NCBI GenBank assembly: GCA_945837185.1
Contig: CAMAMZ010000008.1
Span: forward strand, 1-23,642
Length of the DNA stretch: 23,642 nucleotides
Reading direction: 5' to 3'
Origin: an uncultured Bacteroidales bacterium
GTDB taxonomy: Bacteria; Bacteroidota; Bacteroidia; Bacteroidales; Bacteroidaceae
The stretch's first letter is position 1; every line of letters begins with the position of its first letter. The notes beneath the pieces were generated by a model, which saw only the letters and a program-made list of their open reading frames with translations, was not told the DNA's origin and ran no database searches. This document shows, piece after piece, positions 15,680 through 23,617 of the stretch. Made by a program: the position numbers and the translations under genes.

Positions 15680-17029
15680 ATGAAAAGTATTTCCTTAGAC
15701 ATTACAAAGGCTGAGCAGTTCCTCGCAGCAGGAGCAGTAGCAGCATACGAGCCTAACGTGAAGGCTGCACAGGAGAGTCTTGAAAATGGCACATGCCCTG
15801 GCAATGACTTTTTGGGATGGTTGCATCTTCCTACAAGTATCACGCCCGAGTTCATTGCCGAAATTCAGGCTGTGGCTGATACACTCCGTGCGAAGTGTGA
15901 GGTGGTGGTAGTAGCTGGTATCGGTGGTAGCTATTTGGGCGCACGTGCCGTGATAGAAGCTTTGGGCAATTCTTTTGCTTGGCTCATTCGCGATGGCAAG
16001 AATCCAACGATTTTGTTTGCCGGTAACAATATCGGTGAGGATTATCTGGCTGAGCTTACCGATTACTTGAAGGACAAGAAATTTGGCGTTATCAATATTT
16101 CCAAGTCGGGCACAACAACCGAAACAGCGCTCACATTCCGCTTGCTCAAGAAGCAGTGCGAGGCTCAGATGGGTAAGGAAACCGCTAAGGAAGTGATTGT
16201 GGCCGTTACGGATGCTAAGAGAGGTGCAGCACGTACCTGTGCTGACAAGGAGGGTTACAAGAGTTTCGTTATTCCTGATAATGTGGGTGGCCGCTTCTCT
16301 GTGCTCACACCGGTAGGTTTGTTGCCTATTGCATGTGCAGGCTTTGACATCAAAGCATTGGTGACAGGTGCTCAGGATATGGAAAAGGCAACGGGTGTAG
16401 ATGTGCCTTTCGCTGAGAATATTGCAGCTCGTTATGCGGCTGTGCGTAACGCCCTCTACCAGGAAGGTGGCAAGAAGATAGAGATTATGGTGAACTACCA
16501 GCCTAAATTGCATTTCATTGCAGAATGGTGGAAGCAGTTGTATGGTGAAAGTGAAGGTAAGGATGGTAAGGGTATCTTCCCCGCATCTTGCGACTTTACG
16601 ACCGATCTCCATTCTATGGGACAGTGGATACAGGATGGTGAACGTACCATCTTTGAAACAGTGATTTCTGTTGAAACACCGAACCGTAAGCTCGATTTCC
16701 CCTCTGACGAGGAGAACCTTGATGGCCTCAACTTCCTTGCAGGCAAGCGTGTAGATGAGGTAAACAAGATGGCTGAGCTCGGTACAAGACTGGCACACGT
16801 TGATGGTGGCGTTCCTAACCTCTGTATCAATGTGCCTGAACTCAATGAGTATTATATAGGTCAACTTATCTATTTCTTTGAAATTGCTTGTGGCATCAGT
16901 GGCAATGTGCTTGGTGTAAATCCGTTCAACCAGCCAGGTGTAGAAGCTTATAAGAAGAATATGTTCGCATTGCTCAACAAACCGGGTTATGAGGCTGAGA
17001 GCAAAGCTATACGTGAACGTTTGGGATAA
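15680..17029 (+). CDS. pgi: glucose-6-phosphate isomerase
   Basis: This 449-residue SIS-fold enzyme interconverts glucose-6-phosphate and fructose-6-phosphate. It is the short bacterial form of about 450 residues, not the 550-residue form of E. coli. The SIS phosphate-binding loops are AGIGGSYLGARA (79-90) and SKSGTTTETA (141-150). GGRFSVLTPVGLLP and LHFIAEWWKQLYGESEGK carry conserved active-site residues. With manA across the window, both isomerases feeding fructose-6-phosphate are present. The stop overlaps the next ATG by one base (TAATG), so the HAD gene downstream is translationally coupled. Confidence 0.95.
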   Translation: MKSISLDITKAEQFLAAGAVAAYEPNVKAAQESLENGTCPGNDFLGWLHLPTSITPEFIAEIQAVADTLRAKCEVVVVAGIGGSYLGARAVIEALGNSFAWLIRDGKNPTILFAGNNIGEDYLAELTDYLKDKKFGVINISKSGTTTETALTFRLLKKQCEAQMGKETAKEVIVAVTDAKRGAARTCADKEGYKSFVIPDNVGGRFSVLTPVGLLPIACAGFDIKALVTGAQDMEKATGVDVPFAENIAARYAAVRNALYQEGGKKIEIMVNYQPKLHFIAEWWKQLYGESEGKDGKGIFPASCDFTTDLHSMGQWIQDGERTIFETVISVETPNRKLDFPSDEENLDGLNFLAGKRVDEVNKMAELGTRLAHVDGGVPNLCINVPELNEYYIGQLIYFFEIACGISGNVLGVNPFNQPGVEAYKKNMFALLNKPGYEAESKAIRERLG

Positions 17030-17817
17030 TGTTGGAACAACCCATACGGAATTATCTCGACCGCATGCGTCGTCAAGGCCTAATGCCTGACGACGCTGTG
17101 TGGGAAGGATTTAAATGTGTATTGTTCGACATGGATGGTGTGCTCTACAACTCCATGCCCAACCATGCCATCGCATGGCAACAAGCCATGAAACAATACG
17201 GCATTCACTTTACGGCCGAAGATGCTTATGCTACGGAAGGAATGCGGGGTATTGATACCATTCGTATTTATGCTCAACGACAGCGTGGAGAAATCCTCAC
17301 AGAGGAAGAGGCGCAACGCATGTATGATGAGAAGACACGACTCTTTCATCTCCTGCCCGAGGCGCAACTCTTTGAAGGTGTCATTTCGTTATTGCGCCTC
17401 ATCAAAGAGGCTGGGATGCCTATCTGTGTTGTGACAGGAAGCGGGCAGCGTCCTTTGATAGCACGCTTGACACATGAGTTGGGCGAGTTCCTGGATGAGC
17501 AACATATTGTGTCTGCCTATAATGTGAAACGAGGTAAACCGGCACCTGATCCTTATCTAAAAGGTTTGGAATTAGCCGGAAACTTTAAACCGTGGGAAGG
17601 AATAGTGGTTGAAAATGCACCTATGGGCGTAAAGGCAGGTTCGGCTGCCCATATCTTCACGATAGGTGTGAATAGTGGACCGCTGCCTGATACTTCCCTT
17701 CTGGCTGAAGGGGCAGATGTGGTGCTCGCCAGTATCAAGGAACTGGCTAACCTTTGGCCTGAGTTATTATACCTAAACAATTGTCGCGACAATACAAAAG
17801 TTTTGAATCACGATTAA
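17029..17817 (+). CDS. HAD superfamily phosphatase / phosphoglucomutase-like protein
   Basis: This 262-residue cytosolic protein is a HAD hydrolase of subfamily I (beta-phosphoglucomutase or phosphoglycolate phosphatase type). Motif I is FDMDGVLYNS (33-42) with nucleophile D34 and acid/base D36. A helical cap follows (45-115), then motif II VTGSGQ (T136), motif III RGKPAPDPY (K170) and motif IV VVENAPMGVKAG (193-204). Here N196 replaces the more common aspartate of the ED pair, so E195 would hold the metal. Thirty residues precede motif I, more than usual. Coupling to pgi by a TAATG overlap suggests a sugar-phosphate substrate, but this is inference. etfB begins 12 bp later. Confidence 0.85.
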   Translation: MLEQPIRNYLDRMRRQGLMPDDAVWEGFKCVLFDMDGVLYNSMPNHAIAWQQAMKQYGIHFTAEDAYATEGMRGIDTIRIYAQRQRGEILTEEEAQRMYDEKTRLFHLLPEAQLFEGVISLLRLIKEAGMPICVVTGSGQRPLIARLTHELGEFLDEQHIVSAYNVKRGKPAPDPYLKGLELAGNFKPWEGIVVENAPMGVKAGSAAHIFTIGVNSGPLPDTSLLAEGADVVLASIKELANLWPELLYLNNCRDNTKVLNHD

Positions 17818-17829
17818 GTAATTAATAAT

Positions 17830-18699
17830 ATGAGTTTGAAAATTGTAGTTCTTGCTAAGCAAGTTCCAGACACAAGAAATGTGGGCAAGGATGCTATGAC
17901 GGCAGAAGGAACCGTCAATCGCGCTGCATTGCCTGCCATCTTCAATCCCGAAGACCTAAACGCGCTTGAACAGGCTCTCCGCCTGAAAGAGCAAAACCCA
18001 GGAAGTACTGTAGGTGTTCTCACCATGGGGCCTCCTCGTGCCGGTGAAATTATACGTCAAGGTCTTTATCGTGGCACTGATACGGGATGGTTGCTTACCG
18101 ACCGTCTTTTTGCGGGTGCTGACACTTTGGCCACATCCTATGCTTTGGCAACAGCCATTAAGAAAATAGGCGATGTGGATATTGTAATAGGTGGCCGACA
18201 AGCTATTGATGGCGATACGGCACAGGTAGGACCGCAGGTGGCACAGAAACTGGGCCTCCATCAGGTGACCTACGCGGAGGAGATATTGAAAGTTGAAAAC
18301 GGAAAGGCTACAATACGTCGTCATATCGACGGGGGTGTAGAAACGGTAGAAGCGCCGTTGCCAGTGGTAATTACCGTGAATGGTAGTGCAGCGCCTTGTA
18401 GGCCTTGCAATGCCAAGTTGGTGATGAAATACAAATATGCTACTTGCCCCATGGAGCGTAAGGGCGATGAGCCTTGGAAGGCACTCTACGAGGAGCGTCC
18501 TTACCTCACGCTCAACCAATGGTCGGTGGCCGATGTTGACGGTGACCCCGGTCAGTGTGGATTGGCTGGCTCGCCTACTAAGGTGAAGGCTGTGCAGAAC
18601 ATTGTGTTCCAGGCTAAGGAAAGCAAAACGCTTACAGCATCCGATGCTGATGTCGAGAGCTTGATGAAGGAATTGTTGGACGAAAAGATTATTGGTTAA
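17830..18699 (+). CDS. etfB: electron transfer flavoprotein beta subunit (FixA/EtfB)
   Basis: This 289-residue cytosolic flavoprotein subunit pairs with EtfA to shuttle electrons for acyl-CoA dehydrogenases. KIVVLAKQVPDT (4-15) and the nucleotide segment GGRQAIDGDTAQVGPQ (121-136) are clear. The form IDGDTAQVGP is that of anaerobe, electron-bifurcating Etfs, whereas mitochondrial-type EtfB has an IDDD...QTGQ version. That assignment is from memory of the family. It is longer than the 250-260 residues of classical EtfB. The extra part lies at about 186-245 and holds four cysteines (C190, C193, C206, C243), the first two as CRPC. I do not know a role for these. etfA starts 4 bp downstream. Confidence 0.93.
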   Translation: MSLKIVVLAKQVPDTRNVGKDAMTAEGTVNRAALPAIFNPEDLNALEQALRLKEQNPGSTVGVLTMGPPRAGEIIRQGLYRGTDTGWLLTDRLFAGADTLATSYALATAIKKIGDVDIVIGGRQAIDGDTAQVGPQVAQKLGLHQVTYAEEILKVENGKATIRRHIDGGVETVEAPLPVVITVNGSAAPCRPCNAKLVMKYKYATCPMERKGDEPWKALYEERPYLTLNQWSVADVDGDPGQCGLAGSPTKVKAVQNIVFQAKESKTLTASDADVESLMKELLDEKIIG

Positions 18700-18703
18700 G
18701 AAG

Positions 18704-19726
18704 ATGGACAACGTATTTGTATATTGCGAAATAGAAGGCTGTACGGTGGCTGAGGTGTCTCAGGAATTGCTCACCAAAGGCCGTAAGCTTGCCTGCCAGT
18801 TGGGTGTAGACCTTTGCGCTGTAGTAGCGGGTACGGGTATTAAAGGAAAGGTGGAAGAACAGATTCTGCCCTATGGAGTAGATAAATTGTTCGTCTTCGA
18901 TGCGGAAGGTCTCTTCCCTTACACTTCTGCTCCTCATACGGATATCTTGGTAAACCTGTTCAAGGAAGAACAGCCGCAAATAGCCCTCATGGGTGCAACG
19001 GTAATAGGTCGCGACCTGGGTCCACGCGTGTCTTCGTCACTTACCAGTGGTCTGACTGCCGACTGTACGGAATTGGAGATTGGTGATTATGATGATAAGA
19101 AAACGGGTAAGCATTATGACCAGTTGCTTTATCAGATTCGTCCGGCTTTTGGTGGTAATATTGTAGCGACGATTGTAAACCCTGACCATCGTCCGCAGAT
19201 GGCTACCGTTCGTTCTGGCGTTATGCAGAAGCATGTGTATGAAGGTAAGGCTAAAGGCGAAGTGGTTTATCCTGAAGTAAGTGCATATGTTTCGGAAGAG
19301 GCGTTTGTTGTGAAGGTGCTCGACCGCCATGTTGAGGCTGCCAAGCATAATCTTAAAGGTGCTCCTATTGTTGTGGCAGGTGGCTATGGCGTAGGTTCCA
19401 AGGAAGGTTTCGACCTGCTTTTCAAATTAGCCAAGGAATTGCATGGCGAGGTAGGAGCCAGTCGTGCCGCTGTCGATGCGGGATGGGTTGACCATGACCG
19501 TCAGATAGGGCAGACGGGTGTAACCGTGCATCCGAAAGTGTATATTGCTTGCGGTATCTCAGGACAGATTCAGCATATCGCTGGTATGCAGGATTCGGGT
19601 ATCATCATTTCGGTGAACAGCGATCCGGATGCTCCTATCAACAAGATTGCTGATTATGTCATCGTGGGAACGGTGGAGGAAGTGGTACCTAAGTTGATCA
19701 AGTATTACAAGGCTAACAACAAGTAA
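18704..19726 (+). CDS. etfA: electron transfer flavoprotein alpha subunit (FixB/EtfA)
   Basis: This 340-residue subunit carries the main FAD. The C-terminal FAD domain shows GASRAAVDAGWVDHDRQIGQTG (251-272), PKVYIACGISGQIQHIAGM (277-295) and VNSDPDAPINKIADYVIVGT (304-323). These include the RQIGQTG loop that sets the flavin potential. The N-terminal domain (1-200) is the usual Rossmann-like half. I start at ATG 18704 because an in-frame TTG at 18692 would overlap etfB and add only MVKK. Order and spacing (etfB, 4 bp, etfA, 18 bp, dehydrogenase) show a three-gene redox unit. In an anaerobe the partner reaction may be bifurcation with NADH rather than delivery to quinone. Confidence 0.94.
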   Translation: MDNVFVYCEIEGCTVAEVSQELLTKGRKLACQLGVDLCAVVAGTGIKGKVEEQILPYGVDKLFVFDAEGLFPYTSAPHTDILVNLFKEEQPQIALMGATVIGRDLGPRVSSSLTSGLTADCTELEIGDYDDKKTGKHYDQLLYQIRPAFGGNIVATIVNPDHRPQMATVRSGVMQKHVYEGKAKGEVVYPEVSAYVSEEAFVVKVLDRHVEAAKHNLKGAPIVVAGGYGVGSKEGFDLLFKLAKELHGEVGASRAAVDAGWVDHDRQIGQTGVTVHPKVYIACGISGQIQHIAGMQDSGIIISVNSDPDAPINKIADYVIVGTVEEVVPKLIKYYKANNK

Positions 19727-19744
19727 CGAACAAAATAGTAGATT

Positions 19745-21469
19745 ATGGCTAATTATTATAGCGACCATCCGGAATTTGACTTTTATCTGAACCATCCGGA
19801 GATGAAGCGGGTTGTTGACCTGCGTGAGAAAGACTACGCTGACAAAGACCAACATGAAGATGCGCCCATCAATTACGAGGACGCCATAGAGAACTATAAG
19901 CGCATTCTTGATATAACAGGCGATGTGGCTGCCAATATCATCGAACCTAATTCGGAGAGTGTAGACTTGGAAGGTCCTCACCTGGAGAACAAGCGTATGG
20001 TCTATGCTTCCAAAACTTTTGAGAACTTGGATGCTACACGTAAGGCAGGGCTTTGGGGTATCAGTATGCCAAGACGTTATGGTGGGTTGAACCTCCCTAA
20101 CACCGTGTTCTCGATGTTGAGTGAGATTATTGCTGCAGCCGATGCCGGCTTCCAGAACATCTGGAGTTTGCAGAGTTGTATAGATACCCTGTATGAGTTT
20201 GGCGATGAGGACCAGCGTCAGCGCTATATTCCACGTATTTGTGCAGGCGAAACCATGTCAATGGACCTTACAGAGCCCGATGCGGGTTCTGATCTTCAGC
20301 GTGTGATGCTCAAGGCTACTTATGACGAGGAAAACAAATGCTGGCGTTTGAATGGCGTGAAGCGTTTCATAACGAATGGTGATTCGGATATCCACCTCGT
20401 GCTTGCCCGTTCTGAGGAAGGTACGAAAGACGGTCGTGGACTTTCCATGTTCATTTACGACAAGCGTAATGGGGGTGTTGATGTGCGTCATATCGAACAC
20501 AAGCTCGGTATTCATGGTTCTCCTACTTGCGAGCTTACCTATAAAAATGCCAAGGCTGAGCTTTGTGGAAACACACGCATGGGTCTTATTAAATATGTAA
20601 TGGCCTTGATGAATGGTGCGCGTCTAGGTATTGCGGCACAGTCGGTAGGTGTAGAGCAGGAGGCTTATAATGAAGCATTGGCCTATGCCAAGGAGCGTGC
20701 CCAGTTTGGTGAAAAGATTATTAACTTCCCTGCTGTTTATGACATGCTGTCGCGCATGAAGGCTAAACTCGATGCCGGCAGGTCTTTGCTCTATCAAACG
20801 GCTCGTTACGTTGATGTATATAAGTGTCTGGAGGATATTCAGCGCGACCGCAAGCTCACACCCGAAGAGCGTCAGGAGTTGAAGAAGTATACCAAATTGG
20901 CTGATGCCTTCACACCGTTGGCAAAGGGTATGAACTCTGAGTATGCCAACCAGAATGCCTACGACGCTATCAGTATTCATGGTGGCTCTGGTTTCATCAT
21001 GGAATATAAGTGTCAGCGTTTGTATCGTGATGCACGTATCTTCTCTATTTATGAGGGCACGACGCAGCTGCAGGTAGTGGCAGCCATCCGTTATATCACC
21101 AACGGTACTTATCTGGGCATTATCAAAGAGATGCTCGAGGCTGCTGTGAGCGAGGAAATGAAACCTTTGCAGGCGCGCATCGCTAAGATGGTTGCGCAAT
21201 ATGAGGAGGCTGTAAATGTAGTGAAGAATTCTGGCAATCAAGAAGTGCAGGACTTCCTCGGCCGTCGCCTTTATGATATGACAGCAGAGATTATCATGTC
21301 GCTCTTGATTACGGCAGATGCTTCACGTGCTCCACAATTGTTTGCAAAGAGTGCCAACGTATATGTACGCATGGCAGAAGAGAATGTAGTTGGCAAGGCT
21401 GCTTATATCGCTGGCCTTACTGCTGATGATCTTGCCTCGTTTCGTGCTGTAGAGACGGCTGCTGAATAG
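19745..21469 (+). CDS. acyl-CoA dehydrogenase family protein
   Basis: This 574-residue flavoenzyme should oxidise an acyl-CoA to the enoyl-CoA, or run in reverse, passing electrons to the EtfBA encoded just upstream. MSMDLTEPDAGSDLQ (171-185) is the FAD/substrate signature. FITNGDSDIHLVLAR (208-222) and the QFGEKIINFPAVYDMLSRMKAKLDAGRSLLY helix (320-350) follow. The catalytic base is E437 in IFSIYEGTTQLQ. It is about 190 residues longer than the 380-residue short- and medium-chain enzymes. The extra parts are an N-terminal stretch of about 90 residues and a C-terminal helical region of about 125. Long forms of this kind include methylmercaptopropionyl-CoA dehydrogenase-like enzymes. The acyl substrate is unknown. 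No other beta-oxidation gene is present. A hairpin ends the operon. Confidence 0.9.
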   Translation: MANYYSDHPEFDFYLNHPEMKRVVDLREKDYADKDQHEDAPINYEDAIENYKRILDITGDVAANIIEPNSESVDLEGPHLENKRMVYASKTFENLDATRKAGLWGISMPRRYGGLNLPNTVFSMLSEIIAAADAGFQNIWSLQSCIDTLYEFGDEDQRQRYIPRICAGETMSMDLTEPDAGSDLQRVMLKATYDEENKCWRLNGVKRFITNGDSDIHLVLARSEEGTKDGRGLSMFIYDKRNGGVDVRHIEHKLGIHGSPTCELTYKNAKAELCGNTRMGLIKYVMALMNGARLGIAAQSVGVEQEAYNEALAYAKERAQFGEKIINFPAVYDMLSRMKAKLDAGRSLLYQTARYVDVYKCLEDIQRDRKLTPEERQELKKYTKLADAFTPLAKGMNSEYANQNAYDAISIHGGSGFIMEYKCQRLYRDARIFSIYEGTTQLQVVAAIRYITNGTYLGIIKEMLEAAVSEEMKPLQARIAKMVAQYEEAVNVVKNSGNQEVQDFLGRRLYDMTAEIIMSLLITADASRAPQLFAKSANVYVRMAEENVVGKAAYIAGLTADDLASFRAVETAAE

Positions 21470-21495
21470 CAATTGGTTCTATACCTATCTTATAT

Positions 21496-21540
21496 ATATA
21501 GCACTCCAAAGTCGTTTATCCGACTTATGGAGTGCTATAT
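21496..21540 (+). terminator. terminator hairpin after the acyl-CoA dehydrogenase gene
   Basis: ATATAGCACTCCA (21496-21508) pairs perfectly with TGGAGTGCTATAT (21528-21540). The stem continues inward with AAGTCG / CGACTT across a single bulged A (21527), giving 19 base pairs around a 6-nt loop. It lies 26 bp past the stop. The following bases (TTGTG) are only a short T run. It most likely ends the lysS-to-dehydrogenase transcript. Confidence 0.75.
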
Positions 21541-21551
21541 TTGTGTACGAG

Positions 21552-21614
21552 TGTCACACCTTCATGAAAAGCTATGTTGGCACTGACAGTATGTGTATGT
21601 ATGACACTTTGTCA
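21552..21614. promoter_or_regulatory. TGACA/TGTCA half-site cluster upstream of dnaK
   Basis: Four copies of the same pentamer occur: TGTCA (21552-21556), TGACA (21584-21588), TGACA (21602-21606) and TGTCA (21610-21614). The last two make a tight dyad, TGACA-CTT-TGTCA. Such a cluster just upstream of a chaperone gene suggests binding sites for a stress regulator. No CIRCE element is visible. The regulator is unknown. Confidence 0.4.
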
Positions 21615-21640
21615 GCCATTATCTTATGTCCACATCTTTG
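21608..21640 (+). promoter_or_regulatory. candidate sigma-70-type dnaK promoter
   Basis: TTTG (21608-21611), a 21-bp spacer and CATCTTTG (21633-21640) fit the Bacteroidota pattern except for C in place of the first T of TAnnTTTG. The -33 box overlaps the TGACA-CTT-TGTCA dyad, so a bound protein would block or reposition polymerase. The leader would be about 60 nt. Confidence 0.4.
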
Positions 21641-21653
21641 GCACACCTTTTGT
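21638..21653 (+). promoter_or_regulatory. possible sigma-54-like -24/-12 element upstream of dnaK
   Basis: TTGGCACACCTTTTGT has the -24 core TGGCAC, then the -12 core TTGT in place of TTGC. The GG at 21640-21641 and the GT at 21652-21653 are ten bases apart, the spacing sigma-54 requires. The -12 base change weakens the case. It overlaps the end of the sigma-70-type candidate, so only experiment can separate the two. Confidence 0.3.
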
Positions 21654-21706
21654 TAGTTGAATGGTGAATCAAATTTTGAAATAATAATAAAATAAAAATA
21701 AAGAAT

Positions 21707-23617
21707 ATGGGAAAGATTATTGGAATCGATTTAGGAACTACCAACTCGTGTGTAGCAGTATTTGAAGGCAGCGAGCCTGTAGTAATTGCCAACAGCGAAG
21801 GTAAACGTACTACACCTTCTGTTGTAGGCTTCGTGAATGACAGTGAGCGTAAGGTAGGTGATCCTGCTAAACGTCAGGCCATCACCAATCCAAGAAAGAC
21901 GGTTTATAGCATCAAGCGTTTCATGGGTGAAACGTATGCGCAAAGCCAGCGTGAAGCAGAACGTGTACCGTTCAGCGTAGTTGATGAGGGTGGTTATCCT
22001 CGTGTAGATATCGACGGTCGCAAGTACACACCGCAGGAGATTTCTGCCATGATTTTGCAGAAGATGAAAAAGACGGCTGAGGATTATTTAGGTCAGGAGG
22101 TAACAGATGCCGTGATTACTGTACCCGCCTACTTCTCTGATTCACAGCGCCAGGCCACGAAAGAGGCTGGTCAGATTGCTGGTCTTAACGTGCAGCGTAT
22201 TGTGAACGAGCCTACAGCAGCAGCTCTTGCCTATGGTGTTGACAAGGCCAACAAGGATATGAAGATTGCTGTCTTTGACTTGGGTGGTGGTACTTTTGAT
22301 ATCTCTATTCTGGAGTTTGGTGGTGGTGTATTTGAAGTACTTTCCACCAATGGTGATACCCATCTTGGAGGTGATGATTTTGACCAAGTGATTATCGATT
22401 GGTTGGTGAATGGTTTCAAGGCAGACGAGGGTATCGACCTTTCAAAGGATCCAATGGCTATGCAACGTCTGAAGGAAGCTGCCGAGAAGGCTAAGATTGA
22501 GTTGTCAAGTTCAACAACAACCGAAATCAACCTTCCTTATATCAGTGCTGAAGGTGGTGTGCCCAAGCATCTTGTCAAGACTCTCACCCGTTCACAGTTT
22601 GAGCAGCTTGCACATAGCCTTATTCAGGCATGTCTCGTTCCTTGCCAGAATGCCATTCGCGATGCAAAGCTCAGCACTTCTGATATCGACGAGGTTATCT
22701 TGGTAGGTGGATCAAGCCGTATTCCTGCCGTACAGACGCTGGTAAAGAACTATTTCGGCAAAGAGCCTTCAAAAGGTGTGAATCCCGATGAGGTAGTAGC
22801 CATTGGTGCTGCTATTCAGGGTGCCATCTTGAACAAGGAGAGTGGTGTAGGCAATATCGTATTGCTGGATGTAACACCGCTTACCTTAGGTATTGAGACA
22901 ATGGGTGGCGTGATGACCAAGTTGATCGAGGCCAACACAACGATTCCTTATAAGAAGAGTGAGGTGTTCTCAACAGCTGTCGACAACCAGACTGCCGTAA
23001 CCATTCACGTATTGCAGGGTGAGCGTCCTATGGCAGCTCAGAACAAGAGTATTGGTCAGTTCAATCTTGAAGGTATAGCTCCGGCTCGTCGTGGTGTGCC
23101 ACAGATTGAGGTAACATTCGACATCGATGCCAACGGTATCTTGAATGTAAGTGCCAAGGACAAGGCTACAGGCAAAGAGCAGGCTATCCGTATCGAGGCA
23201 TCCAGCGGTTTGAGCCAAGAAGAAATCGATCGCATGAAGGCAGAGGCACAAGCCAATGCAGCAGCCGATAAGGCAGAGCGTGAGCGTGTTGACAAGTTGA
23301 ATCAAGCTGACAGCATGATCTTCACTACCGAGAACTTCTTGAAAGATAATGGTGATAAGATTCCGGCAGATCAGAAGCCTGCTATCGAGTCGGCCCTCCA
23401 GCAGTTGAAGGATGCACATAAGGCAGGTGATGTTACCGCTATCGATACTGCTATTAACAACCTCAACCAAGTGATGCAGGCTGCCAGTGCCCAGATGTAT
23501 GGCCAGGCAGGAGGTGCCCAGCCCAATGCCGGGTCAGGCTTCAATGCAGGAGGCCAGCAGGCTGGTGGCAATAAGACAGATGATATTCAAGATGCTGACT
23601 TTGAGGAGGTGAAATAA
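21707..23617 (+). CDS. dnaK: Hsp70 chaperone DnaK
   Basis: This 636-residue ATP-dependent chaperone folds nascent and stress-damaged proteins together with DnaJ and GrpE. The ATPase domain (1-385) shows phosphate loop 1 GIDLGTTNSC (6-15), AYFSDSQRQATKEAG, IVNEPTAAALAYG, phosphate loop 2 DLGGGTFDISIL and the adenosine motif GGSSRIPAVQ. The linker VLLDVTPLTLGIE leads to the substrate-binding beta domain and helical lid. The tail is glycine/alanine-rich and ends in DDIQDADFEEVK, near the usual EEVD-like acidic end. The 35 bases before the ATG are nearly all A and T without a Shine-Dalgarno, an expected strong initiation region for Bacteroidota. dnaJ and grpE are not adjacent in this window. Confidence 0.97.
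   Translation: MGKIIGIDLGTTNSCVAVFEGSEPVVIANSEGKRTTPSVVGFVNDSERKVGDPAKRQAITNPRKTVYSIKRFMGETYAQSQREAERVPFSVVDEGGYPRVDIDGRKYTPQEISAMILQKMKKTAEDYLGQEVTDAVITVPAYFSDSQRQATKEAGQIAGLNVQRIVNEPTAAALAYGVDKANKDMKIAVFDLGGGTFDISILEFGGGVFEVLSTNGDTHLGGDDFDQVIIDWLVNGFKADEGIDLSKDPMAMQRLKEAAEKAKIELSSSTTTEINLPYISAEGGVPKHLVKTLTRSQFEQLAHSLIQACLVPCQNAIRDAKLSTSDIDEVILVGGSSRIPAVQTLVKNYFGKEPSKGVNPDEVVAIGAAIQGAILNKESGVGNIVLLDVTPLTLGIETMGGVMTKLIEANTTIPYKKSEVFSTAVDNQTAVTIHVLQGERPMAAQNKSIGQFNLEGIAPARRGVPQIEVTFDIDANGILNVSAKDKATGKEQAIRIEASSGLSQEEIDRMKAEAQANAAADKAERERVDKLNQADSMIFTTENFLKDNGDKIPADQKPAIESALQQLKDAHKAGDVTAIDTAINNLNQVMQAASAQMYGQAGGAQPNAGSGFNAGGQQAGGNKTDDIQDADFEEVK

Noticed and set aside
15695..16864. A 389-codon open frame antisense to pgi
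   Set aside because: It is fully covered by pgi, which has all its motifs. The antisense product is cysteine- and histidine-rich without domain character.
18692..18703. TTG start for etfA, adding MVKK
   Set aside because: It would overlap the etfB stop, and the ATG at 18704 gives the normal EtfA N-terminus.
21541..21706. CIRCE (HrcA) operator upstream of dnaK
   Set aside because: The TTAGCACTC-N9-GAGTGCTAA dyad is absent. A GCACTCC / GGAGTGC pair exists at 21501-21534, but it is part of the terminator stem with different spacing.
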